Below are positions 7,702 through 15,964 of a DNA stretch of 40,328 nucleotides, in pieces. Under the pieces are notes generated by a model that was given only the letters and a program-made list of their open reading frames with translations, had not been told where the DNA came from and did no database searches. The position numbers and the translations under genes are program-made. The DNA comes from Alphaproteobacteria bacterium (GTDB lineage: Bacteria; Pseudomonadota; Alphaproteobacteria; JAUXUR01): positions 1-40,328 of the forward strand of contig JAUYSY010000057.1 of the NCBI GenBank assembly GCA_030696155.1. The letters are read 5' to 3'. Numbering within the stretch: the stretch's first letter is position 1; the number at the start of each line of letters is the position of its first letter.

Positions 7702-9006
7702 ATGAACACACAAAAGATACTATCTATTTTATCCATTATTTTTTTATCAATATTATTTACAGAAAATAATGCCTATAGTTTTTCACTAAAACTTCAAAAC
7801 TTAACCTATTCATTAAATCCCCCTCTACCACAATTTCAAAAAGTTGTTAACACAGAAAAAGGTGTTCTTACAGAAAAAAAACAAAACAAAACGATAATAA
7901 AACGTAAATTTGATGAATTTGATCAAAAAAATATAAATCATCAATATAAAGGTAAAGAAAACAATGATAACAGACAAATACTTACTGAATCACAATTAAA
8001 AAAGAAACAAAAATTCGAAGGAATTCATGATTTTTCAGATGAGATGGAATCCGAAATACTCAATTTAAATTTAGATCCAAATAAAATTTACCTATACAAT
8101 GAAACAATAAAAAACAACTACAGAACAAAAGAAAAAAAAGTTGATTTATCTGAAAAATTAATTTTAATTGATTTTGATAAAAACAGACTAAATAGATTCT
8201 TAAATCATTTTTTAGTTCTTTATAAAAAGAAAAAAATATTAAACGATGAATGCTTAAAAGAAAAATCAATTTTTCTAAACACATTACACAAAATAACATC
8301 CAATAGAAAAAAAATTAAAACATTAGAAGAAATCTTAAAAAACAACTCATATGAATTAATTGATCTTATTAACACTGATTATTGTGAACATCCCTCTATA
8401 TCAGAAGAAACAGAAGAAGAAAAAGCTGAACGTCGTACTCAACGTGCAGAACAAAATAGACTATTAGCAGAACAAGCAGCCCTTTCAGCACCCAAATCTA
8501 AACCTCTTGAGCAAGAAAAAAAAATATGGAAAGGTTTTTTTACTTATTTTAAAGATCGAAAAAATGAAATTGATGAAGGCAGTGGTGAAAAAATTACAAG
8601 ATCTGAAATTGAAGATGAGTTTGAAACATTAGTCTCAACCCATTATAAAAAAATAAAATCAGACGGTAATACTTTTTACTACAATCCAGATTTTATTCCA
8701 AATACAATCAAAGATTCTGAAGACAGAACAAATCTAGAAAGAATTAACAATGGCATTGCCCCTATTGGCTTTGATGGTGAATCAATGAATATTCACCATA
8801 TTACACGTCACCAACCCGGCATATATGTTCTTATTTCAGAAACAATGCATCAACAAAAATCACTGCATCTACATTTCAGAGATAAAAAATATTATCCACA
8901 ACCAAAAGCAATCGATAGAAATGAATTCAATCATATTAAGCAGGATTTATTTTCAAAGTTATACAAAGAACTAACCAAGAGTACTATTCAGCCAGCTCAA
9001 GAATGA
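7702..9006 (+). CDS. exported HNH/Endo VII-superfamily nuclease candidate (LHH-like C-terminus)
   Basis: This 434-aa protein begins with a hydrophobic signal peptide (MNTQKILSILSIIFLSIL...). A long Lys/Glu-rich helical middle follows (residues ~50-310). The last ~90 residues hold APIGFDGESMNIHHITRH (352-370) and, 17 residues after the IHH, H383 then LHLHF (388-392). This order (G-x-D-G, N-x-HH, then downstream His residues) is that of the LHH/HNH-Endo VII toxin nucleases, usually found at the C-terminus of polymorphic toxins. The domain plan, a variable N-terminal part plus a C-terminal nuclease tip, also fits. Its 3' end overlaps by 36 nt the oppositely oriented SUKH-like gene, a common immunity family for such toxins. 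The nuclease call comes from motif similarity by eye. Confidence 0.6.
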   Translation: MNTQKILSILSIIFLSILFTENNAYSFSLKLQNLTYSLNPPLPQFQKVVNTEKGVLTEKKQNKTIIKRKFDEFDQKNINHQYKGKENNDNRQILTESQLKKKQKFEGIHDFSDEMESEILNLNLDPNKIYLYNETIKNNYRTKEKKVDLSEKLILIDFDKNRLNRFLNHFLVLYKKKKILNDECLKEKSIFLNTLHKITSNRKKIKTLEEILKNNSYELIDLINTDYCEHPSISEETEEEKAERRTQRAEQNRLLAEQAALSAPKSKPLEQEKKIWKGFFTYFKDRKNEIDEGSGEKITRSEIEDEFETLVSTHYKKIKSDGNTFYYNPDFIPNTIKDSEDRTNLERINNGIAPIGFDGESMNIHHITRHQPGIYVLISETMHQQKSLHLHFRDKKYYPQPKAIDRNEFNHIKQDLFSKLYKELTKSTIQPAQE

Positions 9007-9465
9007 GTCCCACTGATATTTGGGATCTTCATCAATCTGTTTTTCAAATCGATCAAATATCACAACTTTGCCATTTTTTTTATCTAAACAATACATTGAA
9101 TCTTGATCGCGACAAAAAGGAAAATATGTTAATGGAATAGACCAATCATCTTCTTTTGCGATTTCATGAAGTTTAACAAGTGATGAATCTGCCCCTTTAT
9201 AAACAAAACCCATTTCATATCCATGAAGAACATGATTACCACAATTTAAATAAAACTGTTTTAAAATTGATGGTATTTCACCAATAATATCTTCAACAGC
9301 AAGACATTCTGCTTCTGTTGGCAATAATTTATCAGTTACAGCATCTATAGATTTCAAAACACGACTTTTAGCATTAAACGAATCAAATACATTTTGTTGA
9401 TCGAGTGTTGCATGAACCTGCATATATATAACTGCCATTAATACGAAAGAAAGAACTTTTTTCAT
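8971..9465 (-). CDS. exported SMI1/KNR4 (SUKH)-like immunity candidate
   Basis: The protein is 164 aa from the ATG at 9465, chosen because AAGGA precedes it and it starts a signal peptide (MKKVLSFVLMAVIYMQVHA). The body fits the SUKH fold: LPTEAE...IGEIPSILKQFYLNCGN near the start, then IPLTYFPFCRDQDSMYCLD, a central strand pair (GKVVIFDRFEKQI) and the closing WDSFLSWL. SUKH proteins are well-known immunity proteins that bind nuclease toxins. The gene is tail-to-tail with, and overlaps, the LHH-like nuclease gene. An exported SUKH protein is unusual because known ones act in the cytoplasm. The family call is good; the immunity role is inference. Confidence 0.65.
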   Translation of the reverse strand: MKKVLSFVLMAVIYMQVHATLDQQNVFDSFNAKSRVLKSIDAVTDKLLPTEAECLAVEDIIGEIPSILKQFYLNCGNHVLHGYEMGFVYKGADSSLVKLHEIAKEDDWSIPLTYFPFCRDQDSMYCLDKKNGKVVIFDRFEKQIDEDPKYQWDSFLSWLNSTLG

Positions 9466-9916
9466 TATAATCCTTACATTAATTACAAACAACACTAAAA
9501 ATATGAGAATGTTACTTAGTATTGTTTTATTGGAAACGACATTAGTTGTTTAAACTAAAACAAGTTGTATCACAAATAAAAAAATAATTCAATACTTAAA
9601 TAAATTTCATTATGTTTTTCTTAGAAAGACAAAACTTATGTAAATATTTTCTATATTGTAATTATATAGATTTTATAACAAAAGTCTTTTGGGTTTCCCA
9701 CATAAAGCATCTCAAAGGTTTTATAAAACAACAAACCACCCTAATCAATAATATTTTTCTTGCGTTAAACGTTACATCCTAGCAATATTTAATATAACGC
9801 AATCAAATGAGAAAAAATTAGGGACAATTGATTTAAAATTTTAACAAACATTACATTGTGTTAAATCAAGTCAACAAACCTAATTTCAATTTCTGCCCAT
9901 AAGAAAGAAGTGAAAA
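9466..9916. other. AT-rich spacer without a gene
   Basis: No coding region, tRNA or clear repeat is visible in this 450-bp stretch. It must hold the divergent promoters of the SUKH-like gene and of the CaaX-box gene. A possible plus-strand promoter is TTGATT at 9828 with TACATT at 9852 (18-nt spacing), which is only a weak match. Confidence 0.5.
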
Positions 9917-10744
9917 ATGAAAAAAATTGTCCTATTTATCTCAATCTGCTTCCAAATAAATCTTGCCATAGCCGTTGACGACGAATGGCCCGTATTTTCA
10001 AACAAAAAAGGGGCTGAATATACTCTTTATGTGCTAAAAGGTATTATAAATAAATTCCCTAAAACCTCTCAAATTGAAAACTATACTTATAAAATAGACC
10101 CAGCATCATGTGAACTTCCTTTAAATCCAGATGACTTTAATGAAACTCAACTTGTTGAATATAAAATTGCTGAACCATCTGAATTAGATGCACATCAGAA
10201 CACAGCAAATTATGCCCTTTTTATAGATGATTCAAAAATTGATGATTCCTCTTTGGTTGTAACACGCTCAGAGGTCAATGATATCGCAATAATTGATGAT
10301 TTCGTAAGCATTGAACCACATTTTGATATTATAGATGATACACAAAAAGAAGAGTCTTTACCCACAACAAAAAAGAAAAAAAGAAGAACAAAAAAAGAGT
10401 CAGATGCTAAAAAAATTAAGAAAGAAAAAAGATCCGGTTCACAAAAAAAAGAAGCTTTAACTTCATCTCAACTTATAAACCCTGTCCATATTTCCAAACA
10501 AAATTCTACAAGTGCCGTACCTGAATTTTCAATAATAGAAGACAATGATGATGTTACGGATGAGTCAAATATTAAAAGTACGCCTGTATCAAGACACAAA
10601 TCTGTATCAGCACCTGGTGACTTTATAATCTCTGAAAAAGCCCGAAAAACAAAATCCATAGCGCCCACCCAACCTACAAAAACAAAACCAGACGATATCA
10701 ATGTCAAAAAAAAGAAAAAAGATGATAATTGCTCTATAATGTAA
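9917..10744 (+). CDS. exported basic protein with C-terminal polylysine and CaaX box (CSIM)
   Basis: This 275-aa protein has a signal peptide (MKKIVLFISICFQINLAIA). The N-terminal third is acidic with IIDD-type repeats. Residues ~150-180 are very basic (KKKKRRTKK, then KKIKKEKR), resembling a nuclear-localisation signal. The rest is low-complexity Ser/Thr/Lys. The last 12 residues are KKKKKDDNCSIM, directly before the TAA. Cys-aliphatic-aliphatic-Met after a polylysine run is the farnesylation signal of eukaryotic proteins such as K-Ras4B. Some Legionella effectors are known to be prenylated by the host in this way. No enzymatic domain is recognised. I infer a host-targeted effector that becomes lipid-anchored to host membranes; the motif is seen, its use is not proven. 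Confidence 0.7.
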   Translation: MKKIVLFISICFQINLAIAVDDEWPVFSNKKGAEYTLYVLKGIINKFPKTSQIENYTYKIDPASCELPLNPDDFNETQLVEYKIAEPSELDAHQNTANYALFIDDSKIDDSSLVVTRSEVNDIAIIDDFVSIEPHFDIIDDTQKEESLPTTKKKKRRTKKESDAKKIKKEKRSGSQKKEALTSSQLINPVHISKQNSTSAVPEFSIIEDNDDVTDESNIKSTPVSRHKSVSAPGDFIISEKARKTKSIAPTQPTKTKPDDINVKKKKKDDNCSIM

Positions 10745-10755
10745 ATTTTTTATTT

Positions 10756-10783
10756 AAGGTGCATATTTTAAAATTTGCACCTT
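10756..10783. terminator. hairpin between convergent genes
   Basis: AAGGTGCA pairs with TGCACCTT (8 bp) around a 12-nt AT-rich loop. It sits in the 57-bp gap between the convergent CaaX-box and CDGSH genes. There is no T-run after the stem, so any termination would be by hairpin alone. Confidence 0.45.
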
Positions 10784-10800
10784 ATTCAGTTGAATGCAAA

Positions 10801-11040
10801 TCATAATTGATTATGTGACCCATCACAAAGAGGTTGATGCTTACTTTGCTTGCAACCACAAAAATATAAAATACAATTTTCTTCTGGCGTATAAATAACT
10901 GGCACCATACCAGATCCTTTATGAGACCCATCACAAAAAGGCTGTTGTTTGCTTTCACCACAAGAACACCAGGCATATTTTTTCTGCGCAATAACTTCGA
11001 CACAATAAGGACTTTTTTGTGCAATTTTTGGTATTGTCAT
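10801..11040 (-). CDS. CDGSH iron-sulfur domain protein with two cluster sites
   Basis: A small protein of 79 aa from the ATG at 11040 (85 aa if the ATG at 11058 is used). I prefer the shorter form because GGAAAC lies at Shine-Dalgarno distance and MTIPKIAQKSPY is a typical family start. It has two copies of the C-x-C-x2-S-x3-P-x-C-D-G-S-H motif: CSCGESKQQPFCDGSH and CGCKQSKHQPLCDGSH. Each should bind a [2Fe-2S] cluster with three Cys and one His, as in mitoNEET-type proteins. The cellular role of bacterial members is mostly unknown; redox or iron handling is usual. It is divergent from ispH, itself an iron-sulfur enzyme. Confidence 0.9.
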   Translation of the reverse strand: MTIPKIAQKSPYCVEVIAQKKYAWCSCGESKQQPFCDGSHKGSGMVPVIYTPEENCILYFCGCKQSKHQPLCDGSHNQL

Positions 11041-11153
11041 TTTTGTTTCCAAACCCATTTTAAGAAGATGATGATAGATTTTTGACGCACTTTTCGTTAT
11101 TGTAACGCATGTTTATAAATATCGCGACATGTATACGTTTTTAGGAAATGATG

Positions 11154-12095
11154 ATGCAAGACCTTCAAGTTATTTTAGCAAGCCCTCGTGGTTTTTGTGG
11201 CGGTGTGGAACGCGCCATTTTGATCGTTGAAAAAGCTTTGGAACTCTATGGTGCGCCTGTTTATGTACGCCACGAAATTGTGCACAATAAATATGTCGTT
11301 GATAATTTAAAAGCAAAAGGCGCTATTTTCGTCGAAGAATTAGATGAAATTCCTGATGATGTGCCTGTTATTTTTTCAGCCCATGGTGTCCCTAAATCAG
11401 TGCCACTTGAAGCAAAAAATCGTAAACTCCATTATTTAGATGCAACCTGTCCTTTGGTCAGTAAAGTACATCGCGAAAGCGAACGACTTTACGCTGAAGG
11501 TTACCATATTTTATTAATTGGACATAAAGGTCACCCAGAAGTAATCGGTACAATGGGTCAATTGCCAGATGGCGCCATTACGTTGATTGAAGACTTGTCA
11601 CAAGCTGAAAGCATTACGCTTCTTCAAACAGATAAACTAAGTTACGTCACCCAAACAACTTTATCTGTTGACGATACAATTGAGATGATCAAAACATTAA
11701 AAACACGTTTTCCTGATATTCGTGGACCGAAAATGGAAGATATTTGTTACGCCACTACCAATCGACAAATGGCCATCAAAGCGATTGCTGAAAAATGTGA
11801 TGCCATTATTATTATTGGATCCCCCAATTCTTCTAATTCTCAACGCTTAGTCGAAACAGCTTTACGACATGGTTGCAAAAAAGCACAACTTATTTTACGC
11901 GTTGCTGACATTGATTGGGATTGGCTTAAAGATGTTAAAAACTTAGGTCTTTCTGCAGGTGCATCAGCCCCTGAAATATTAGTCGATGAAATGATCGAAG
12001 CATTAAACAAAAACTATAAAGTAACAGTTTCTGAAGTCAAAGTGGCAGATGAAAACATCGAATTTAAATTACCACGTGAATTGGTTATCGCTTAA
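11154..12095 (+). CDS. ispH: 4-hydroxy-3-methylbut-2-enyl diphosphate reductase
   Basis: This is the last enzyme of the MEP isoprenoid pathway, reducing HMBPP to IPP and DMAPP with a 4Fe-4S cluster. Three cluster cysteines are present: in [10 protein letters not shown] (C15), DATCPLVSK (C99) and [12 protein letters not shown] (C198). Substrate-site His residues (RHEIVHN, GHKGHPE) and the [10 protein letters not shown] loop are also kept. Three ATGs lie in a row at 11148, 11151 and 11154. The AGGA at 11143-11146 best fits the third, giving 313 aa, a normal length. The stop overlaps the rnhA start by one base, so the two are coupled. The enzyme looks complete. Confidence 0.95.
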   Translation: MQDLQVILASPRGFCGGVERAILIVEKALELYGAPVYVRHEIVHNKYVVDNLKAKGAIFVEELDEIPDDVPVIFSAHGVPKSVPLEAKNRKLHYLDATCPLVSKVHRESERLYAEGYHILLIGHKGHPEVIGTMGQLPDGAITLIEDLSQAESITLLQTDKLSYVTQTTLSVDDTIEMIKTLKTRFPDIRGPKMEDICYATTNRQMAIKAIAEKCDAIIIIGSPNSSNSQRLVETALRHGCKKAQLILRVADIDWDWLKDVKNLGLSAGASAPEILVDEMIEALNKNYKVTVSEVKVADENIEFKLPRELVIA

Positions 12096-12562
12096 TGAAT
12101 GTAGAAACAACAAACCTAAAAATCTACACTGATGGCGCCTGCCAAGGCAATCCTGGCCCTGGTGGTTGGGGCGCTGTTCTTCTGTACAAAGATCATCGCA
12201 AAGAAATCAAAGGTGGAGAACCCGACACAACCAATAACCGCATGGAATTAATGGCTGCGATTCAAGCCTTAGAATCACTTAAAAAACCATCAATTGTTCA
12301 GCTTTTCAGTGACAGTCAATATGTCAAACAAGGCATAACGACGTGGATACATAATTGGAAAAAAAATGGATGGCGCAACAGCCAAAGACAACCTGTCAAA
12401 AACATCGACCTTTGGCAACGACTTGATAAAATTGTAGCCTATCACAAAGTTACGTTTCATTGGGTGAAAGGTCACGCAGGTGACCCTGAAAACGAACGCG
12501 CAGATCAATTAGCACGGGACGGTGTACCACAGCGCAATGAAAGAAATGCAGTCACTGGGTGA
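12095..12562 (+). CDS. rnhA: ribonuclease HI
   Basis: 155 aa, the usual RNase HI size. It cleaves the RNA strand of RNA-DNA hybrids (primer and R-loop removal) in the cytoplasm. The catalytic residues are all visible: D13 in [17 protein letters not shown]51 in RMELMAA, D73 in FSDSQYV, and H127 with D137 in [19 protein letters not shown]. The start overlaps the ispH stop by one base (TAATG), so translation is coupled. The ispH-rnhA order is seen in other Alphaproteobacteria. Nothing unusual. Confidence 0.95.
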   Translation: MNVETTNLKIYTDGACQGNPGPGGWGAVLLYKDHRKEIKGGEPDTTNNRMELMAAIQALESLKKPSIVQLFSDSQYVKQGITTWIHNWKKNGWRNSQRQPVKNIDLWQRLDKIVAYHKVTFHWVKGHAGDPENERADQLARDGVPQRNERNAVTG

Positions 12563-12630
12563 TAAGATTATCCAATTTACCGGACAAAAAATATTTTTGG
12601 CTTTAAAACCTTCCAAAATCCAGCCACTTA

Positions 12631-12795
12631 CCTGAACAGGCGAGAAGCAAAGCTTCGAGCACGGATTCAGGGTCGAATTAAAACTCATGATCTCAGATCA
12701 TGGCACAACTCAAGTAAATCTGGCATGCTCTTCGAGCATGTGTTTCATTCTGGATCCTGAATCTGCGTATGAAGCTTTGCTTCAACGCGTTCAGG
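12631..12795. repeat. palindromic repeat element, 165 bp, with two inner hairpins
   Basis: The outer arms, 12631-12671 and 12756-12795, are inverted copies of about 40 bp (both read CCTGAAC...GAAGCAAAGCTTC...GATTCAGG on the proper strand, roughly three quarters identical). Each arm also contains its own small palindrome (GAAGC/GCTTC). Between them are two perfect hairpins: CATGATCT/AGATCATG (12686-12702) and CATGCTC/GAGCATG (12724-12740). It fills the 304-bp gap between the convergent rnhA and CarD genes. It may be a mobile palindromic element and could also terminate transcription from both sides. Confidence 0.75.
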
Positions 12796-12866
12796 AAAAC
12801 AGTGATGTGAGAATTAGCACGGAACATAAAATTAAAAATTGTCCCATAGCTTAGAATTTATTATAC

Positions 12867-13370
12867 TTAAGCAACTTTACGCATAAGATCTTCAAGTCGT
12901 TGTGCAGCACTTGATTCATCAATTTTTTCGACCGCAGCAAATTCGCGCGCAAGACGTTTTAACGCTGCCTGATACATTTGACGTTCACTATAGGATCGAT
13001 CTGCGTCATCGTCTTTATAAAGTTCTCGCACAACTTCAGCAATCGTTGCTGGATTGCCAGAATTGATTTTCATTTCATATTCTTGAGCACGTCTTGACCA
13101 CATTGATTTACGAATTTTTGTGGGTTTTGAAAGATTTGTAAGTGCTAAATTCATATCGTCTTTTGTACTTAAACGACGAAGACCTGAAGCAGTTGCTTTG
13201 GTTAAAGGAACCCGCAAAGTCATTCTGTCACGTTCAAATTCAACAACGACTAGATTAATAGACATGCCTGAAATGGCCTGACATTCGAATCCGATGATCG
13301 TTCCGACACCATGCGTTGGATAAACAACGTGGTCACCCGCATTAAATCCCATATTGGTATGTGTAGACAT
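12867..13370 (-). CDS. CarD/CdnL-family transcriptional regulator
   Basis: 167 aa from the ATG at 13370 (GAGG six bases ahead), preferred over one five codons upstream that lacks a Shine-Dalgarno. The N-terminal ~65 residues are the RNA-polymerase-interacting Tudor-like domain: FNAGDHVVYPTHGVGTIIG, then a strand pair ending RVPLTKA. The rest is the helical DNA-binding domain (WSRRAQEYEMKINSG, IAEVVRELYKDD, SYSERQMYQAALKRLA). CarD/CdnL binds the RNAP beta subunit and stabilises open promoter complexes, notably at rRNA and growth genes; in Alphaproteobacteria it is widely conserved. It is convergent with rnhA. The family call is firm. Confidence 0.92.
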   Translation of the reverse strand: MSTHTNMGFNAGDHVVYPTHGVGTIIGFECQAISGMSINLVVVEFERDRMTLRVPLTKATASGLRRLSTKDDMNLALTNLSKPTKIRKSMWSRRAQEYEMKINSGNPATIAEVVRELYKDDDADRSYSERQMYQAALKRLAREFAAVEKIDESSAAQRLEDLMRKVA

Positions 13371-13748
13371 CCTTAGCCTCTTCATCTTTAATCAGAGAGT
13401 AATAATAATACTCGTTTTTTTTAATATGGGTAGACAAGTCATTTTAAGACAGAATATTGCCCTAAAGAAACATTTTGATTTGCCTAGATTTTTTATTGTA
13501 TATAAGCACGAAAATAAGAATAACACATTTTTATATATATTTATAGCTATTTTTTACTTTACGTAAATTATGCTGCCATATTTTTTTGCAGCATATTGAA
13601 TCATTGTTATAATTTTTACTTATATTGAGCAATAAGATTATATTTTTTGTAAAAAATAAGAAAAATTAGAAAGATATATTGACATATTTAAATAAATTAT
13701 CGTTTAACAAGTCTATTTAATAGATGATTCTACCAAATTTTATCTTTC
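13371..13748. other. very AT-rich spacer with one hairpin
   Basis: No gene is supported here. One stem-loop is visible: TATGCTGC at 13569-13576 pairs with GCAGCATA at 13588-13595 around an 11-nt T-rich loop. A short plus-strand open frame in this stretch lacks a ribosome site and family resemblance. The promoter of the CarD gene must lie at the left end. Confidence 0.5.
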
Positions 13749-13777
13749 TTGACAATGGAATGAATCTACACTAATTT
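13749..13777 (+). promoter_or_regulatory. putative sigma70 promoter
   Basis: TTGACA at 13749-13754 is a perfect -35 box; 17 nt later comes TAATTT (13772-13777), a weaker -10. The ATG at 13803 follows with a GAGAGG Shine-Dalgarno. The distance fits a single promoter for this gene. Confidence 0.45.
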
Positions 13778-13802
13778 CTAAAAAAAATAGAGAGGCAACA
13801 CA

Positions 13803-15227
13803 ATGAAATATTTAAATTATCTACGATTTCTACCTTTAGCGATTATATTATCCAGTGCACAAGTTTTTGCAGGCCCTTTATATGATGCGCTTAGGCCGCT
13901 TTTTAACCTGAATTCAATACCACCAACTTTCGTAAAAGCATATGAAAAAACAAGAGTTCATGAGGATTTTAAGCTTCCTGCTGAAAGTTATGGATTGGTA
14001 TTAAAAAGTGATGAAGAGGGTCCTTATCTAGAGGTTCCATTCATAAAGGCACAAAGCAACCGCATGATATCAGATGAGGATTTACAAAATAAGCTTCGTG
14101 AAACAGCCACAACCTTAATTAGAGATGAGATCACAAAAATAAATCAAACTGAGGATTGGACGAAGAAAGTACTTTTAAATAAATTGTATCGTATCAATTC
14201 TCTTATTTTAGATTTAAGAGAGCTTTTAAGTCCTGTTCAGAAAAAAGTCGACATAACAGATCAACAAAACGCAATATTGCTTCGTTATGGTAATGGCACA
14301 GAAGAATTATACAAACATTTCCTAACCTTATCATCGACAATATTTGCAAAGCAAAGTGATGCAGATATTACAGATGATAACAATTTTAAGGACTTATATC
14401 CGGTTTTGAAAAATGTTTTATCAGATTTTTTGAATGCAACTATAACCTCTTTAGAAATAAATGAACCATTTGATAATCTAGTCCCTTTTTATGTTTATAA
14501 TTTACTCGAAAATCCAAAATTATTACCCGCTTTAATCAACACCTCACCAGCTTTAATCAACACCTCATCACATCTTGAACAAAAACTTAAAGAAACATTA
14601 CAATTAATAAAAGATGCTGAATTTCTTCAACAAAATCTAAGAAGTGAATCACAATTCTTTTTTACAGAGCAAAAAAGAATTATTACTCAAATGAAAGAAC
14701 AATTTAGCAATATGTTGCAATATTATGTTCAAAAAGAAGGCATCACAGAAGAAATAAATTATAGAAAGCAAGAAGTTGTATACACATCAAGCAATCCAAT
14801 GGAAGCTATTGAGAAAAAATCACTGAAAGATATTTTCAATGAACTAGACCTAAACAGAAATTCTTTAATTGCGCAATTAGATACGATATCCAAAAATATC
14901 CAATTTGCAGCACAAAACATCTTACCTTACACAATTGAAGAATTCTATATTCCATTGGACTTCAATCAACCCACAAAACAAAATAATTATTACAAACTTC
15001 TTATGAACACTGGAACAACTTTATCTGCTAATGCTTTGGCACTTATTGAAGTTCTAGCTGATGGCGATCGTTTTGCGATGGTTAATCCTGCCCACCTAAC
15101 ATTTTACTGGAATTTATTAAAGAATTTAGAAGGATTGTTCGGATCCTATGAAAAATATCTAGGTATTCCAATTGATGATGACAGCCAACAGAATCCACCT
15201 CTATTTGTTCATATACGCAATCTATAG
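13803..15227 (+). CDS. exported protein of unknown function, mostly helical
   Basis: This 474-aa protein has a clear signal peptide (MKYLNYLRFLPLAIILSSAQVFAG, cut after the second-last Ala). The mature part is rich in Leu, Asn, Gln, Lys and Glu, with long predicted helices (for example DEDLQNKLRETATTL and EQKLKETLQLIKDAE). It has no transmembrane segment after the signal peptide and no catalytic motif I recognise. A 7-residue stretch is duplicated side by side (PALINTS at ~241 and ~248, from a 21-bp repeat). It stands alone between promoter and UPF0262 gene. The exported, helical, orphan character fits the effector-like genes around it, but no function can be assigned. Confidence 0.7.
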   Translation: MKYLNYLRFLPLAIILSSAQVFAGPLYDALRPLFNLNSIPPTFVKAYEKTRVHEDFKLPAESYGLVLKSDEEGPYLEVPFIKAQSNRMISDEDLQNKLRETATTLIRDEITKINQTEDWTKKVLLNKLYRINSLILDLRELLSPVQKKVDITDQQNAILLRYGNGTEELYKHFLTLSSTIFAKQSDADITDDNNFKDLYPVLKNVLSDFLNATITSLEINEPFDNLVPFYVYNLLENPKLLPALINTSPALINTSSHLEQKLKETLQLIKDAEFLQQNLRSESQFFFTEQKRIITQMKEQFSNMLQYYVQKEGITEEINYRKQEVVYTSSNPMEAIEKKSLKDIFNELDLNRNSLIAQLDTISKNIQFAAQNILPYTIEEFYIPLDFNQPTKQNNYYKLLMNTGTTLSANALALIEVLADGDRFAMVNPAHLTFYWNLLKNLEGLFGSYEKYLGIPIDDDSQQNPPLFVHIRNL

Positions 15228-15285
15228 TGAAAAAGATGTCGCATTCTCCTAATTAAACACCTAAAGTTTTAATGGGGAGAATGTA

Positions 15286-15765
15286 ATGGTAAAAAAGAAA
15301 AATCGAACAGTCCTTGAGCTTAATTTAGGACATAAAGCACAACTTAAAAACGTTTTGATTGAACGAGAAAAAGAAACAGCCATTGCCGATTTTATGGCCT
15401 CTCATTTTTTTTGCTGCGATGATTTAGCCCCTCCCTTCATTTTAAATCTCAATATAAATGAACATTACATCGTCTTTAACGTTGAAAACACTGAAGATAA
15501 TATCAAAGTCAATCTATCCTTATTAAGTTTCAAACGCATTTTAAAAGATTATTTTACCATTTGTGAATCTTATTATTCAGCTTTGTCAGCTCTTAAACCT
15601 GATCAATTAGAAGCAATCGATTTTGGTCGCAAATCCATACATGATGAAGGTGCAGATATATTAAAAACGCAATTAAACCCTAAAATTAAAATTGATTTTG
15701 AAACATCACGTCGTTTATTTACTATCATTTGTGTCTGTTTGATAGGTCATCAATGGCGATTATAG
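15286..15765 (+). CDS. UPF0262 family protein
   Basis: 159 aa, cytoplasmic. The C-terminal half carries the family signature: ...RKSIHDEGADILKTQL, then KIKIDFETSRRLFTIICV. UPF0262 occurs in Alphaproteobacteria and has no known function; this supports the taxonomic placement. The start follows an excellent Shine-Dalgarno (GGGGAGA, spacing 5). The end is slightly shortened or divergent compared with the usual LHxRG-like tail (here CLIGHQWRL). In many relatives it sits near hisD; here its neighbours are exported proteins instead. Confidence 0.85.
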   Translation: MVKKKNRTVLELNLGHKAQLKNVLIEREKETAIADFMASHFFCCDDLAPPFILNLNINEHYIVFNVENTEDNIKVNLSLLSFKRILKDYFTICESYYSALSALKPDQLEAIDFGRKSIHDEGADILKTQLNPKIKIDFETSRRLFTIICVCLIGHQWRL

Positions 15766-15964
15766 TCGATAAATATTGGAAAGATACATCGTCACGCCTC
15801 ATATAGGGATACACTTCGTTCGTTGTTCCTTGTCTACACCTCAAGTCTATTGACCATATAAATTATATTTCACGTTCATATTGACTATTCTAAAAAAAAG
15901 CTATTTGCTATATATAAAGGACAATAACTTTTAAATTTACTTAATAAAATCTTAAGGGTTGGCT

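Noticed and set aside
10782..11024. Minus-strand open frame of 80 codons overlapping the CDGSH gene
   Set aside because: The CDGSH protein in the neighbouring frame is clearly real, so this is its shadow.
13354..13566. Plus-strand open frame of 70 codons in the spacer after the CarD gene start
   Set aside because: It overlaps the start of the CarD gene, has no ribosome site and reads as AT-rich noise.
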